NCBI GenBank assembly: GCA_029339195.1
Contig: JAPTJF010000117.1
Span: forward strand, 78,216 to 142,215
Direction of reading: 5' to 3'
Source: Micractinium sp. NFX-FRZ
Lineage: Eukaryota; Chlorophyta; Trebouxiophyceae; Chlorellales; Chlorellaceae
Length of the DNA stretch: 64,000 nucleotides
Each line of letters begins with the position of its first letter. The stretch's first letter is position 1. Of this stretch, positions 22,139-34,754 are shown piece after piece. Both the position numbers and the translations under genes were made by a program. The notes beneath the pieces are model-generated. The model ran no database searches. It saw nothing but the letters and a program-made list of their open reading frames with translations, and was not told the origin of the DNA.

Positions 22139-22754
22139 GCCAGGCCAGCTGAGCCGCCCCTGCCTTCAGCAGCGCCAACTCGACTTAGTACAAGAGTTTG
22201 TTAGCTGATTTGTGTCTGGCATTTCCAAGGAGTTGAAGAAGGATGTGAAATGCAGCTGTGCCAGCCCCTCGGCTCAACCTCGGCTGCACTTTGATGTGGC
22301 CAGGGGTCACCAGTCGCATGGTTGTTTGCACGGCAGGCGGTTGCAGTGTCGATGTTTGAGTGCAGCGCAGTTGGGCTTGAATGACAACCGTTTGTGAAGA
22401 CAGGATTTGAATGGGAGGCAAGGCAGAGCAGTTGGGGAAAGAATGCGGCAGTCAGCTGCCAAGCAAGGCATGCAGGGGATGAGGCTGCGGGCGACGTTGA
22501 AACAATGACGGGGCAGATTAACAGATTGGTACGGATTGGTAAAGAGTTCGCCATGGCAGGGTTGCAACGGATGGCAGGAGCAGAGTATTGGAAGCGCAAC
22601 CCAAATGGAGGCGTGATGCCGCCCCATTTATTGCATAGCGGCGTGATGTGTCAGAAAAAGAATAAGAATACGAAGGCAGGCCGGACATTTTTGAGGGGTC
22701 AAAGTATTGGAAGCAAAGCAGGCGGCTCGTCAAGCGCCCGACCCGCCCAGCTAG
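22139..22754. other. Convergent 3' region, unknown gene and F-box/LRR gene
   Basis: About 0.6 kb with no recognisable gene. It is less GC-rich than the flanking coding DNA, as expected for 3' UTRs. Confidence 0.5.
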
Positions 22755-25700
22755 CTACCAGTGGAGTTGGTCTGCGGCGGGCGGCGGCGGGGGCACCCGA
22801 CAGGAGAGCACCCCCACGAGCACAGCCGACAGCCACACCTCCCCCTTGGCTGCGCCCTGCAACACCTTGCCCGGGGATGGGCGCCGGCCCACTGCAACGA
22901 GAAGCAGCAGCCCAGCGGCGACCACCAGCCCGGCGATTGGCAGCATGAGCAGCAGGACCAGGGTGACAAACAGGAGCAGGGCGTGGCCTGCCAGCATGGC
23001 GGCGGCCAGCCCAGCCATGGCTGCCTGCTGTGCCCGCTGGTCTTCCGGGGCGTGGCGCAGGCGCAGGCGCTGCCTCTGGGGGGTGGCTTGGCACATGAGC
23101 AGCGTGTTTGCCAGGTTGACCCATCGTGGGAGGTAGCCACGCAGGGCGGGGTCCCAGAGGCACACGCCGCCAGGCTGGCAGCGCAGCACGCGCAGCACCG
23201 TGCCCATGGACACGCGGCAGCCGTCGAGCTGCAGGCGGCGCAGGCGGCCCGCGTGGCACGCGCTGAGCTGGCCCACGCCCACGCTGGTGGCCCGCGTGTG
23301 CGCCAGGCTGTGCCAGCAGGGGGGGGGGAGGAAGGGCAGCATGCAAGCATAGCAGGTCAGAACAGGCTGCAGGAGCAGTGCTGGAAGCTGCCGGCAGACC
23401 CAAGCACACACCCAAGGCAGCACAGCATGCCCACTGTCTTCTACAGCTGCCGCACCGGGCACCCATGCCCACCCCGCCTTGCTCCGGCCCCATCTGCCTG
23501 CCTGCCCAAACCACCTCCCCTCCCTCCCCTCCCACCCCCTGCCCGTCACTCACTTGATGCTCTCAAGGTGCGGCAGCCCGTCAAAGCAGCAGGCATCATC
23601 AAAATGGGTTCCAGACACGTCCAACTCCACCAAGCCCACCAGCTTGGGCAGCCCCTCGAACTGCGCGGCCGCCATCTGCACGCAGGGCAGGCAGGCGGAC
23701 GGGCCAGAGGTAGGGAAGATTAATCAGGCCCGAGGCAAAGCAGGCTGACACCAGTGCCGGGCGGCAGGTGCACGAGGGCGGGGCAGGCACTCCAGAGGCG
23801 CGGCTCCTTTGTTCCTCCTCCTCAACTGCTCTCCCTGTGCCCTTCTCATGTCCAAATATGTGCGGACCAACTGCCGGCTGCTCAGCTCGGCGAGGCATGA
23901 AAGCCAATGAGTGGAAGCCTGCGCGCGCCCACCTTTGTGCCCCCCAGTCCCAGGTGCGTGAGCAGTGTGAGGTGCCAGAGGAAGGAGGCGCTGCCCTGGT
24001 CCAGCTGCACACGCGACAGGTCCCTGCACACACACAGACAGAGGAACAGAGAAGGTCAACCAGCTATGTGTGCAGATGCAGGCGGTGAACGAGGAGGGAA
24101 CAAACATATCATCAAGAGCAGACACTAAGGGGACAGAGACAGCGGGGGCGTTGACCAGCGCGGCAGCGTGGCACGCCGTGGATCTGGCAGCAGGCAAGCT
24201 GCATGCAGGGGCTCGGACAGACCAGGGGCGCAGAGAGCGCAACCATCGAGCCCAGGCCAGCGCACTCACAGGGACCGCAGGCGTGTGAAGCGGTGCAGGT
24301 GGGCCAGACCGTGGGCGGTCACCGGCGCGCGCCCCGCCAGCGACAGGCTGGTCAGCTGCTCCAGTGGCGCCAGGTGGGCGGCGCCCATGTCACTGACTGG
24401 GCCGTCCATCTGGAGCTGCACGCGGCGGGTGTGCAGGCAGCGGGAGGTAACACCGGCGGTGGTAAGATCAACAAGGGGGGTAAATGCAGGGTAGAAAGTC
24501 CTACCGGGCTGCGCACTACCTGCTGCCTGTCCCACCCAGACACACATGCTTTCACTCGCTCGCCCACCCGACCCCCACACCCGACCCCATGCCCCTGCAC
24601 CTCACCCTCCAGCAGGACAGGTCCAGCTCCCGCAGGGAGGTGAGCCCCGCCAACACCTCAAAACCGTGGTCCGTCACCAGGCTGGCCTCGGGCATGCGCA
24701 GGCAGGTGAGGCCCGACAGCTGCGCCAGGCGGCGCATGATGGAGTTGGTCACCGTGGTGCCGCGCAGCTCGAGGGCCTGCATTAAGATAAGGTCCAGTTA
24801 TATAAGTTCAATGCTTGCGCCGTCAGCATCAGCAACGCTTCCCAGGCCTCTGCACCGGTCTGGCAGCTGGTTGTCGGCAGCAAAGGGCACGCAAGCTTGC
24901 AAGTGCACTCCCTCCCCGCATCGGCATCCCCTTGGGTCTAGCCAGGGAATACCACGCCACGTGCGTGCACCCCAGGCATCACTTGCCTGCAAGTCCTGCA
25001 GGGCCCCAAGGTTTGTGAGGCCCACAAAGCCATGCCGCGGGCGCGCCTGCTTGACTGCGGGAGGGGCAGCGGGGGGCAGGAAGGCGGAGGGGCATGTGGG
25101 GTGAGGGAAGCAGTGGGGCAGCAGTGGGGCAGCAAGGGGGCGGCCACCCTGGGAGTTGCGGGTGCCAGAGGGGCAGGGCAGGGCAGGGCAAGGATAAGCA
25201 CAGCACAGCACAGCACTGCTACTCGGCAGCTCCGCCCCAACATTGCACGTACCGGACAGGTGGCGGATGCGGGGCAGGAAGGCGAGGGAGCGCAGGGAGG
25301 GCGCCTTGCAAGAGGCGCTCAGGCTCTCCACCTGCAGGCACACCGTTAAAGCGGGCCTGTCAGAACCACACTCAAGCCCGCCCCCACGCAGTGTCCACAC
25401 AGCCACATGGAGACTGCTGCAGCCCGTGTGAGGTCGACTCTGCATCATTCAGCGTAAGCCACGCACGGCAACCGGTACCACTCGCCGCTTGCAAGCCACG
25501 CCGGAAGTGCGCATCAGTGAGCACGCCCCCCTCACGCCTGCCCTCAACTCACATGCAGGCGGTGCAGGTTGGTCAGCCCCTTGATCGCGTCGTCCAGCTC
25601 CTCGGCACTGGGGCCCCGCACATCACACAGGTCCAGCTCTTGCAGCCCCTCCATCTTCTGCAGCTCCGCCACCGAGCCCGCCTCACCCAGGCGGCACATC

Positions 25701-26705
25701 CTGCAGGCAGGCAGGCGGCATGCGTGTGCAAAAGAGGGGCAGAGGCGGGCGGGGGTGGGACTGTGCGGGCAGGCTGGCTGCGGTGTGCGCGGAGGAGCGG
25801 GGGGCACTTTGTGCCTGCCTGCATACAGAAGAGCTAGCCAGCACGGGTGCCAGTGCCGATGGCCCTATGCATACGCAGGCATTGAAGCGGCCGGTCGTCT
25901 ACCACAGCGCGCACCTCGGGGCCTGGCAGGGCACCCCCGCCAGGCTGGCCAGGCTGGCCGCCCCCAGCACCACAGCAGGCAGCGGCTGACCACAGCGCGC
26001 ACCTCAGAGACAGGCTGGACAGCCCCGCCAGGCTGGCCACGCAAGCCAGGCTCTGCCTGGGCAGCTCCATCCGCTCTAAGCACAGCTCCGAGAGGTTGGG
26101 GAAAGTCTGCGGGCAGGGGCTTAAGGTTTGGATTTCACTCAGCCTTCTCTTGCGCATAAATGAAATGGTGCTCTGCAGACGGGCGTCATACAACAGGACG
26201 CAGGCGGCCGGTGGTGCAGACGGCTAGCGGTGGCGGCGCGGGAGCAGGCAACCGGTGCCAAGGTGCGGAGACGAGCAGCGTGCTGCATGTCGGGGGACAC
26301 CGCTCACTTCACCGAAAATGAAGTGCACAACGGCTGCAGACCCAGGCTGCAGACAGCAGACCCAGGTGGCAAACAGCATTGCCAGTGCACATCCTGCCCC
26401 GCTCTGCCCGGCCGGCCCACCTGTTTGATGCGCTCCGTGTCGGGTGGTTGGCCTGCCAGGCGCAGAGAGCACGTGGCAAGGCATGCAGCGGCCCGCCACC
26501 CCCGCGTCACCAGGTGTGCAGCTGCCAGGTCGACAGGTTCTAGCGATTGCATGATGAGGAGCAGCAGCGGCTCGCTGAGGCCACCCCAATCTGCTGTGTT
26601 GCTGCCACCGGCAGGCGCTGGCGCTGGCGGCGGCGGCGGCAAGGGCGCCAGCGCTGTACCGGCAGCAGGGACTGCGGCAGTGTGGGCGGCCGGGTTGTCC
26701 GCCAT
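22755..26705 (-). CDS. F-box/leucine-rich-repeat protein with C-terminal transmembrane segments
   Basis: Ten exons join in phase to 588 residues: 26705-26421, 26106-26003, 25700-25553, 25331-25253, 25054-24987, 24776-24606, 24415-24270, 24023-23933, 23675-23554, 23307-22755. The start MADNPAAHTA was chosen; an in-frame ATG at 26864 also exists. Residues about 45-90 look like an F-box (WGGLSEPLLLLIMQSLEP, then HLVTRGWRAAA), which would bind SKP1. About eight degenerate LRRs follow (for example LTSLRELDLSCWR, LEQLTSLSLAGR, LVGLVELDVSGTHF), the likely substrate-binding surface. Residues about 490-540 contain two hydrophobic helices (MLAGHALLLFVTLVLLLML and IAGLVVAAGLLLLVAVG), so the protein may be membrane-anchored. 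Intron 5 has a GC donor (gcaagt). Algal LRR genes of this kind are highly expanded; the substrate is unknown. Confidence 0.85.
25904..25955 (-). repeat. Diverged copy of an exon 2 3' end in intron 2 of the F-box/LRR gene
   Basis: The true exon end and donor at about 25992-26050 include cacagcgcgcacctc and cccgccaggctggcca. Both blocks recur in the same order at about 25904-25955, some 90-100 bp away. The copy keeps the donor-like gtgcgc on the minus strand but the exon part is diverged. Confidence 0.7.
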
Positions 26706-28569
26706 CGCAGCGGCTGCCGGTTCGATTGCGCTATCAAGCACTCGGACTGCCCCAGAGGCGAGTTGTAGGTCGGGCGGCGAGGTGACCCTTAGAGTCGGAG
26801 TGGTAGGGGGACGTTTCGCCAGGTTTGCGATGCAAACTACGCTGAAGAGAGGCTGGGGTCTCAATTAACCCACCAGAAATTGCTGCCAAGCAAGGTGGAG
26901 GTTACCGGCAAATAAGGCGCTGAAGCTCGAACCCAGCGGGCCTGTCCGTGCGTCTGAACAAGCGCCCGCCAACATGCACGTGTTCACGTTCATTGGCATG
27001 TCTCCCACCCCTGCGCACCCCTCTCCAGCCAGCACAGCACAGCAGCCACAGCGCGGTCTGCCAGTCATGCCTTTTGCTTTTAGTCATCACTATTGCAAGC
27101 CACTACATTCAGGGCTACATGACTGCATAAATGGACATGCCTGTACAATACATTGGAACACTAAACACGGAATACCTTCGGCTCACAAGCAACACCACTA
27201 GCTGTGGCGGTGCCAGCGCCCAGCCTTTTGGGTGCTCACCCGGGAGCGCTCAACCCAGAGGGGGCCGTTATTCGCTGCAGCTGGCAGCTTTCAGGCACCG
27301 CATCAAGGTACCCCCGGAAGTCCTCAGTGCCTTATGCCGGTGCAGGCATGCATTCAAGGGATGCCTCCCGGTGCCGTGCCACCGCCCGGCATCGTCCTGG
27401 CATGGTGCAAGCGTGCCCACCACTCCTGCCGCCGGCCCCAGCAGCGACCATGACCGTTGCAGCTCAGGCAGGCACAGTGCAGTTGCTGCTTTGGCTGCAC
27501 TGCCTCGTTGCTGCTGGCATGTGTGGCAGCAGGCAAGCACCTGTGGATGGCGGTAGGCTGGCGCCTGACGTGGGAGACGGGCGCCAAGGGTAACCATTTT
27601 CTGAACGGTCATGGCAGGCCCCGTCAGCAAGGCCCCTGACAGGCAGACACGCCAGCTGCCCCTTCACCGCCCCTGAAGCGGGGACAACCCCGCCTAAATA
27701 CCGCAACTACCACTATATAGTAAGAGCATCTAGGCGCGGGGATCACCGGCTGGAATCGCCGGCGTGCACTACTGGCAACCGACGCTGAGCGGGCACCCAT
27801 TCATGTGCAGCCTGCTCAACTTCTGCTCTGCCTTGGCCCTGGGCCCCATGCCGGCGGGTCAATAGTTTGCGGCAGGCTGCTCCAAGTGATGAGCACTTTG
27901 ATCTGTGATTATTGATTCACATACGAGCTGCTGGTGTGCCTGCGATGATCTCTGGCGTGCCACAGATGGCCGCCACATGGCGCACCCTCGGGGCCGCGGA
28001 TTGGGCCCGGCCCATCCTCTGCAGCAGGTGCCAGCCTTTGTATATGATATATTTCTGTCGTATCGAGCGCTCTTAGCATAGAGCGCAAAAAGGATGTATG
28101 GCAGACGCGTGCTTTGGCTGTTTCCACTTTCAGTATCAGCTGCTGACCTGGCACCACGTGGCACCGTTTGCAGCTGGCGTACAACAGAAACCGAAACGCC
28201 TTCACACCAATGATCTCTGCAACGAAGCGGGCCATGTCGGCTTGAGGGTTTCCGGTTTCGCTTGTGTCCCCGCTTCTGCCTCCCTGAACGCCATCGTCCG
28301 AGGCGCGTTATGCACCCGGCCGGGCATTCCGGCACAGGCCGCCTGCTGGTGTCGCTTTTGTTGGGTGAGGCGCACGCAGCTTTGGATCGGCGCCTGATGC
28401 CGACATGGGCTGTTTGGGTGGCGCCGGCTGTGCCGGGCGGCTGGTGCCGGACGCCCACTGGCCACAAGCGGCCCAGCAGCAGTTAGCCAACCGTTTGCAA
28501 AAATCGCGCCCACTGCGTGTGCTGCATCATTTTTATCAAGCGAGCGGACACTGGTCGCTCAAACCTGGC
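26706..28569. promoter_or_regulatory. Divergent intergenic region, F-box/LRR and proline-rich protein genes
   Basis: At 1.9 kb this is the longest gene-free stretch. Open frames on both strands show no domain or targeting motif. It should contain both promoters and possibly an unrecognised 5' exon with the signal peptide of the proline-rich protein. A TATA-like tatatag lies near 27714. Confidence 0.45.
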
Positions 28570-31500
28570 ATGAGGTCGCGCCTAACCCGGCCACGTTCTG
28601 CCGCCGCCCGCCCCACCCGCTGCGTGCACGCGCGTGCAGCACTGACGGTAAGCGGCGCAGCAGCCCAGCAGCGCAAGCTGGCCCAGGCAGAGTGCCGTGG
28701 AGGCGACCGCAAGATATGTGTCGACTATGGACCCGGCCTGTGGGTGGAAAAGGTGGGAACAAGGTGGCACAGAACAAGGTGGTGCAGCACTTTGCCTGTT
28801 GTGCAGCACGCCCGTTTGCTCACGGCTCGCTGAAAGGCCCGCCGCCTGGCTAGCAAGGGCTGCTGCTGCTCTGCAGCCAAGCTGACTGTCACAGAAGAGA
28901 GATGCTCTGACCTACCCTATTTTTTAAAACAAAGGCTGCCCTAGCTACATGATGCCTCAGCTGCCCTCTCACCCCTATCCCTCCGCCCCCACCCTCTCAT
29001 CCCTCCCCTCACCAACAACCGCACCCAGATCGCATTGACGAGCTCCGAGTGTGACTACGAGGCCGAAACATTCACTCTGTCTGCAAACGGAGTCCAGCTG
29101 GCCGACCTGGACTCCAGCCTGGCAACCCTGGGCAAGCGCTGGCCCTTCATCCGCCCACAGTTTGCGGAGCGGGGCGCCTGCGCCTGCTGCGACCTCTGCC
29201 GCGCGCAGCGCTATGACAGCGTGAGCGCCCGGGGCGGGGGGGCGGGGCCGTGCTGCCTGCGGGATGGACGGGGCGGCTGCATGGGCAGTTGCGTGGTGGC
29301 CATAGCAGGGCATTGGTTGGTTTGAGTGAGGAGTCAGGGACCAACGATAGCAGTGCCTGGCGGGTGCAAGCGCCAGCAGGAGGCAGCGCTACGAGGAGCG
29401 CCACTGCGCATGCGGCCTCATATGCGGCAGCGTGTCCGCGCCAGCGGCTCCCGAACAACCGCTGCCTCTGACAGCCCTCCGCTGGGCCGCCCTCTCCCGC
29501 CCTGCAGGCCAACAGATGCCTGGAGTGGAGCTACCGCGCCTCGGACCGCGCCTGCCGCCTGTTCATGGAGGGCGACCGCTTCACTTTCCTGGATGTGGTC
29601 GACCCTTACAACAGGCTGGATGATGGGAAGAGCCCGATGTATCTGCTCAACACGCTCGTCACCAAGGCTTGGACGTCTGGTCACGGTGAGCAACAACAAC
29701 GGCAGACCCCGCTCGCCAAGCAGCTACAAAACCTCATAAAGGAGGTGGGAGTTCCTGGCCGGGCAAGCTGCACAGGAGTGGTTTGTGTGCAGGGCGTACA
29801 GGCCACCAGGCATGCACACGGCTGCGCAGCCGTGACCGCTCTCTCTGTCTGATCAGCTGCCCTGACTGCTCACGTGAGTGGTTGCCACGGTTGTTGTGAT
29901 TGCAGCGGCAACGGTGCCTTGCAACTCCACTTACGAGAGCAACCTGCCTGGGTGCCCGGCACCGCCGCCTCCACCTCCTTCACCGAGACCTCCGCCACCC
30001 AGCCCCTCCCCACCTCCTCCACCCAGACCCTCCCCGCCTCCTCCGCCCAGCCCCAGCCCACCTCCTCCGCCCAGCCCCTCACCACCTCCCCCGCCAAGCC
30101 CCTCACCACCTCCGCCCAGCCCTTCGCCACCTCCTCCGCCCAGCCCCTCTCCGCCTCCTCCCCCCTTCCCCTCGCCACCTCCACCACCCAGCCCCTCGCC
30201 GCCTCCCCCGCCAAGCCCCTCGCCGCCTCCGCCCAGCCCTTCGCCACCTCCCCCACCCAGCCCCTCTCCGCCTCCTCCTCCCAGCCCCTCTCCGCCTCCA
30301 CCACCCAGCCCCTCGCCACCTCCCCCGCCCAGCCCCTCGCCACCTCCGCCCAGCCCTTCGCCGCCTCCCCCACCCAGCCCCTCTCCGCCTCCTCCCCCCA
30401 GCCCCTCGCCACCTCCACCACCCAGCCCCTCGCCACCTCCTCCACCCAGCCCCTCCCCGCCTCCTCCCCCCCCGCCCAAGCCTTCCCCACCCCCTCCGCC
30501 CAGCCCCTCTCCACCTCCCCCACCCAACCCTTCCCCGCCTCCTCCTCCCAGCCCATCCCCGCCTAGACCCAGCCCGCCTCCTCCCCCCCCGCCCAGGCCT
30601 TCCCCGCCTCCTCCGCCCAGCCCCTCTCCACCTCCCCCACCCAGCCCTTCACCCCCTCCCCCGCCCAGCCCCTCCCCACCCAGACCAAGCCCACCCCCAC
30701 CCAAGCCATCTCCGCCCCCGCCAAGGCCCCCTCCGCCACCTCCTAAACGTGCGCCACTTGCAGCCTTCGTAGGACCGCACATGCAGCATGCACCTTTTGT
30801 GGTGAACTTAACCGCTGTGTGGCACTGGAGCAAGTGGCCATGCACGTTTAGACTGCCTGCGTCTTACACTGACTTAACCCACCCAACGGTCCAACCCATC
30901 CAAGTGCAGACATAAACCTCTCCTGCAAGTGCGGTTACATCAAACGTGTCAAGGTGGGGAGGCCTGCGTGTGCTCCTGCTTGTGCTCCGTCATCGTGAGA
31001 GCCACAGCTGCATCGCCGCGCATGCACCGGCGCTGCAGGCCCTGCACGCCCTCAGCCCACGCTACCGACTGCTTTGCTGCTGCGCTGCTCTGCTGCGCCG
31101 CACCCCATGCTTGCAGGTTGGCTTCATCACCATCCGAGGTGTGCAATACGCATCCGGGCTAAACGTGACCTGCAGCGATGGAGAGATCGTGCGGGATGTC
31201 GCCGCCCCGGGAGGCTTCTCCGCAGTAGAGAGCAGCAACGCGGTGAGAGTGGGGGCCTGCCCTGGGCGGTCCTCTTGCGCGGGCACTGGGTGCATGTGCA
31301 AGCAAGACGCCTGTTGAAAGAAGTGGCAACTACTTCAGGCCTGTACTGGGCACTGGGCGCGTCGCCTTGGCCCGGACTCTGGGCTGCTGCACGCGCAAGC
31401 CAGGCGCCTGTCGGCGTGAGTAGCACTAACTGCGGGCCCTGCTGGCTGGTGTGCCTCCCCGTCTTCCTTGGACGCAGTGCTCCAGCAGCCAGCAGGTGGT

Positions 31501-34286
31501 GTTTGGGCCCCTCAAGGGAGCCTGCCGGTCAACCACCGTCAGATTTGTCACAACAGAAGGCTTGGAGGGAGTTGTGGGACTGGCAGACGCAGGCAAGTTA
31601 CGCAGCCAGGTGTCAGCAAGGCAATTTACTGTGCACAAGCCTGGGAGCGTGCACTGCATGCCACGAGTGCGTGCCCTGTACGCTGAGTGCCAGCTGTGCC
31701 CGACTTCATGCCACCAAGTCCGCCTCACGTGCCGTGCTGTGCAGGTCGCAGCGGCACGGGGTCCTACCTCCCCAGCTGCCCTCATTGGAAGGGAGTGCTC
31801 ACAGGCATTTCTCTCAAACGCTGGGCCAGCGGCACCTTGACCAAGTGAGACCCATCCACTGCCAGCGGCACAGGGCGCGTGCTGTCACACACTGTTCTGA
31901 CAAGTGTGCCCCCTAGGGTGGATGCAGATTATCTGTCGCTGGCACCAGAACTGCCAGCAAGCATGTTGCGATGCATCGTCCACGCAAGGCAGGAATGCTG
32001 GCAGGGTGCCAGCTTGAGAGCCTGACGCGACTGCCAGTGACTGCTCGTCTCCCCAAATGCTGTGCTGCCGCTTTGCAGCGTGATGAACACCGTGTCCGCC
32101 GTCTGCTCCCACCCCCAGACATGTGCGCCACCGAGCCCTCCCCCACGGTGCGGGTGTGCGGCTCGGGCCCAGGATGCCAGGGCATGCAGCTGCCCTGGCA
32201 GGCTGGCAGGCCGGTCACAGGCCTGCCCCTGCCAGGCTGGCAGCCCGGTCAGAGCATGCCGCGCCTGCACCAGCACGAGCAAGGCGCTAGCAGCCAGCGC
32301 TGCTCATGCGGCATGCCCAGCCCATCTCATATCACCTCCCTGCATGCACTCCCAATCCCCCGCACTCCTTGCTTCATGCATGCAGGCCACGCCCTCCTCC
32401 TCCCAGGCCGCGCCCCCCGCGTCGTAGGCCGCCCCCACCGCCTGTGCTGAAGGCCCGTGCCTACGGCGACCCCCACTTCCGGGTGAGTGCTGCTGGGATG
32501 TCGAGAGAGCATGTCCACTGGCAGCGACAGCGTTCAGTTTCATGCGCTGCCCAGCCCCCTCTCGGACAACTGTGGCCCTTGACACCTTGCGCACAACAGG
32601 CCGTGGTGCGACCTGCTGCCACGCTTCCCAAGCGAAGGGGTGCTCACCACTTGTGCCTGCGGGCCGCCGGGGATGCAGTGAGGGCTTGCATGTACTCAAG
32701 GCACGCCGTCGTCTGCCCTGCTTGGCACGCTGTTTTGTGCACCTGCAGGGTTTTGACGGCTCCAAGTTCAGCTTCTCCGGCGTTCCTGGCTCCTGGTACG
32801 AGCTGCTGGGCAGCAGGTCGCCGCCCTTTTCCCTCAAGTCCAAGGTGAGACCTCTCTGACCGGAGGCATGCGTGCTGTCCAGCCAGTCACGTGGCTAGCA
32901 GGTTGGGGATCCGGCCCCTGCTCCCCGCATGTGCCGGGACATGCACCGCCTGCGACCCGCCTGATCCAGGGCGTAGTTTAGCGTAGGCCTGCCTGGGGTG
33001 GGGGGCAGGAGGGGCGGCCTGGCAACCGCTGCAGGCGGCGGCAGGCGCTGTGAGGTGGCCTGCCGAGAGGGGCCAAGATGCTGGGCCGATTGAAAGCCGG
33101 GTGACAGAGATAACAGCCGTCGGCAGGTTAGTGAGCTTCACACTCATGCATCGTGCTGCTCCAAGCCATAACAAATTGCACCTACACCACTCGTCTTGCT
33201 GCAGTTTGCGGCCAGCACCCTGCGCCCCAACACCACTTACATGAGGTGGGAGTGGCCAGCAGTGGCAGGCAGAGCACACCCACGGGGGCAGGCCTGGGAG
33301 GCCTGCGTGCTGTGCTGTGGTGTGGTCTGCTGCACTGCGCTGTTCTGTGCTGTGGTTGCGAGGCGTCAGAGGCGCAGCCCTCAATACACTGCTGTGCCCA
33401 GTGCACACTTATGCGCAGCTGGGGGGTCCTCCGCTATAGGTCAGGGTAGCCCGCTCAGCAACTGTCCGTTGCGCCTGTTCACCAACCTGGGGCCTCGGAC
33501 TGCCGCATGCAGGGCATTCGAGTTCCGCAACGGAACCTCAAAAGTGGAGGTCGACCTCCTGCCCCCGTTGCCCAGCCGCCCTGCCATCTGGCGCCTGCGG
33601 GCCCGGGCCAACGGCAAGCTTGTGCCCGCCGGCGCCACGGGGCTGACCATTGGCAAGGGCATTCGAGTCACACTCACACGCGGCAACATCGGCGTGTTTG
33701 GCCGCGTGATGGTTGATGCAGGTGGGTGATGAGGAGGGAGTGGAAGGGGGCGGTCATGCAAGTGGGCAAGCAGCTGGTGTGTGCAGCAGCACAGAAGGCC
33801 ATTGCACATGCGCGTGTAGAAAGGAGGTGCCTCTCGCGGCAGGCTCCAGCCCACTGGGCAGGCTTACCGCAGGTGTCCCCTGCTCTGTGAGCATTCCAGG
33901 CGGCTCGACTTGCTCGGCACGGCCTCGCCCTTCCTGCCAATGCCCCCTTCCCTGTCCAGCCTTGCTCAGTGCAGGGCCCACTCGCCTTCACTCAACTCCC
34001 CATGTATATACCTAAAGCGTGTGGTTCGGGCACTCTCTGCGCTGCAGGGTACATCCGCGTGGCAATGATCCAAAAGTGGCGCCCGCAGCGCGCTGAGCTG
34101 GCAGACTTTTTGGATGTCAACCTCTACGTCTACCAACCCTTGCGCCTGCCGGCGACCGGCATCCTGGGAACCACCTACCGGAACGCGGTGCAGGCGCGCA
34201 CGCGTGCTTCCGCTGTTGACAGCGCTGCACAGCAGCCGCTTCAGGCGTGGACGTACGACCCGCAGCCTGGGCAGGAGCTGGAGTGA
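28570..34286 (+). CDS. Proline-rich (SPPPPP) extracellular-type protein with PAN-like and VWD-like regions
   Basis: Probably a secreted cell-wall or matrix glycoprotein. Supported exons: 28570-28752, 29029-29220, 29508-29685, 29906-30748, 30910-30953, 31117-31242, 31478-31592, 31745-31844, 31917-about 32010, about 32080-32151, 32386-32482, 32749-32844, 33205-33245, 33513-33721, 34048-34286. All listed junctions close in phase except those of the two exons marked 'about'. Order: Cys-bearing N-terminus (GDRKICVDYGPGLWVEK); PAN/apple-like part (ACACCDLCRAQ, CLEWSYRASDRACRLF); a 780-bp run of SPPPPP repeats, the substrate for prolyl hydroxylation and arabinosylation; a Cys-containing middle; a VWD-like domain (AYGDPHFRGFDGSKFSFSG); and a C-terminal module (VYQPLRLPATGILGTTYRN). 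Intron 31593-31744 has a GC donor. The start is uncertain: the first exon lacks a convincing signal peptide, so an upstream exon may be missing. Confidence 0.8.
29960..30748 (+). repeat. Proline-rich SPPPP/SPPPPP repeat tract
   Basis: Almost perfect repetition of Ser followed by four or five Pro (about 260 residues) in one exon, with occasional Arg, Lys, Asn or Phe. The C-rich repeat leaves other frames and the antisense strand open as well, giving long Gly-rich or Ala/Ser/Thr-rich artefactual frames. The repeat is prone to length change and to assembly collapse. Confidence 0.95.
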
Positions 34287-34754
34287 CAACGGCAGCGAGC
34301 GTGGGTGTGATAGCACAGCCCCCCTTCTTTCACCGCAGACAGCTTTGTAGATCCGTATTTCTTCCCCCTACCCTAGTTCGGCCTCTACCTGGCCAACTTT
34401 CCTTCCACTTTCATCCGCTACTGAAAACTTGATTCAGCAGAACGCAATGGCCACTTGAATGATGATCAATACTTTCGTTACACAAACTGCACTGGTGTGC
34501 TCGTGTACGCATATCCTGCTTTGCGTACAAACCCTGCTTTGTATGATGGCTCAATGTGGGCTGCAGCCACTGCAGCGTGTGGTTGTTGCTAAGCACGGCC
34601 CAACGTGTCAACTACGGTATCAAAGCATGCACACGATGCAACAAACACACAAACAAAGCAAAGCGTCTAAAAACACAGAAACAGCTCGGTACAGGTGGGC
34701 GCATCCCGCGCTTGCAGGGCAGGGCAGCTAGCGCGTGTTGTTGCTGCAGGATGC
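34287..34754. other. Convergent 3' region, proline-rich protein gene and F-box pseudogene
   Basis: 0.47 kb with lower GC than its surroundings. It contains the 3' UTR of the upstream gene; no gene is recognised. Confidence 0.5.

Noticed and set aside
26900..26960. tRNA-like T-loop (ggttcgagc on the minus strand)
   Set aside because: The flanking bases do not form a T stem and no acceptor or anticodon arm can be drawn.
29870..30845. Long open frames antisense and in other frames across the proline repeat (Gly-rich or Ala/Ser/Thr-rich proteins of 230-300 residues)
   Set aside because: They are by-products of the C-rich SPPPP repeat. Only the SPPPP frame joins the flanking exons in phase and continues domains on both sides.
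33205..33245. 41-bp exon of the proline-rich gene as a spurious exon
   Set aside because: I considered dropping it, but its phases fit both neighbours and it continues the domain after FSLKSK, so it was kept.
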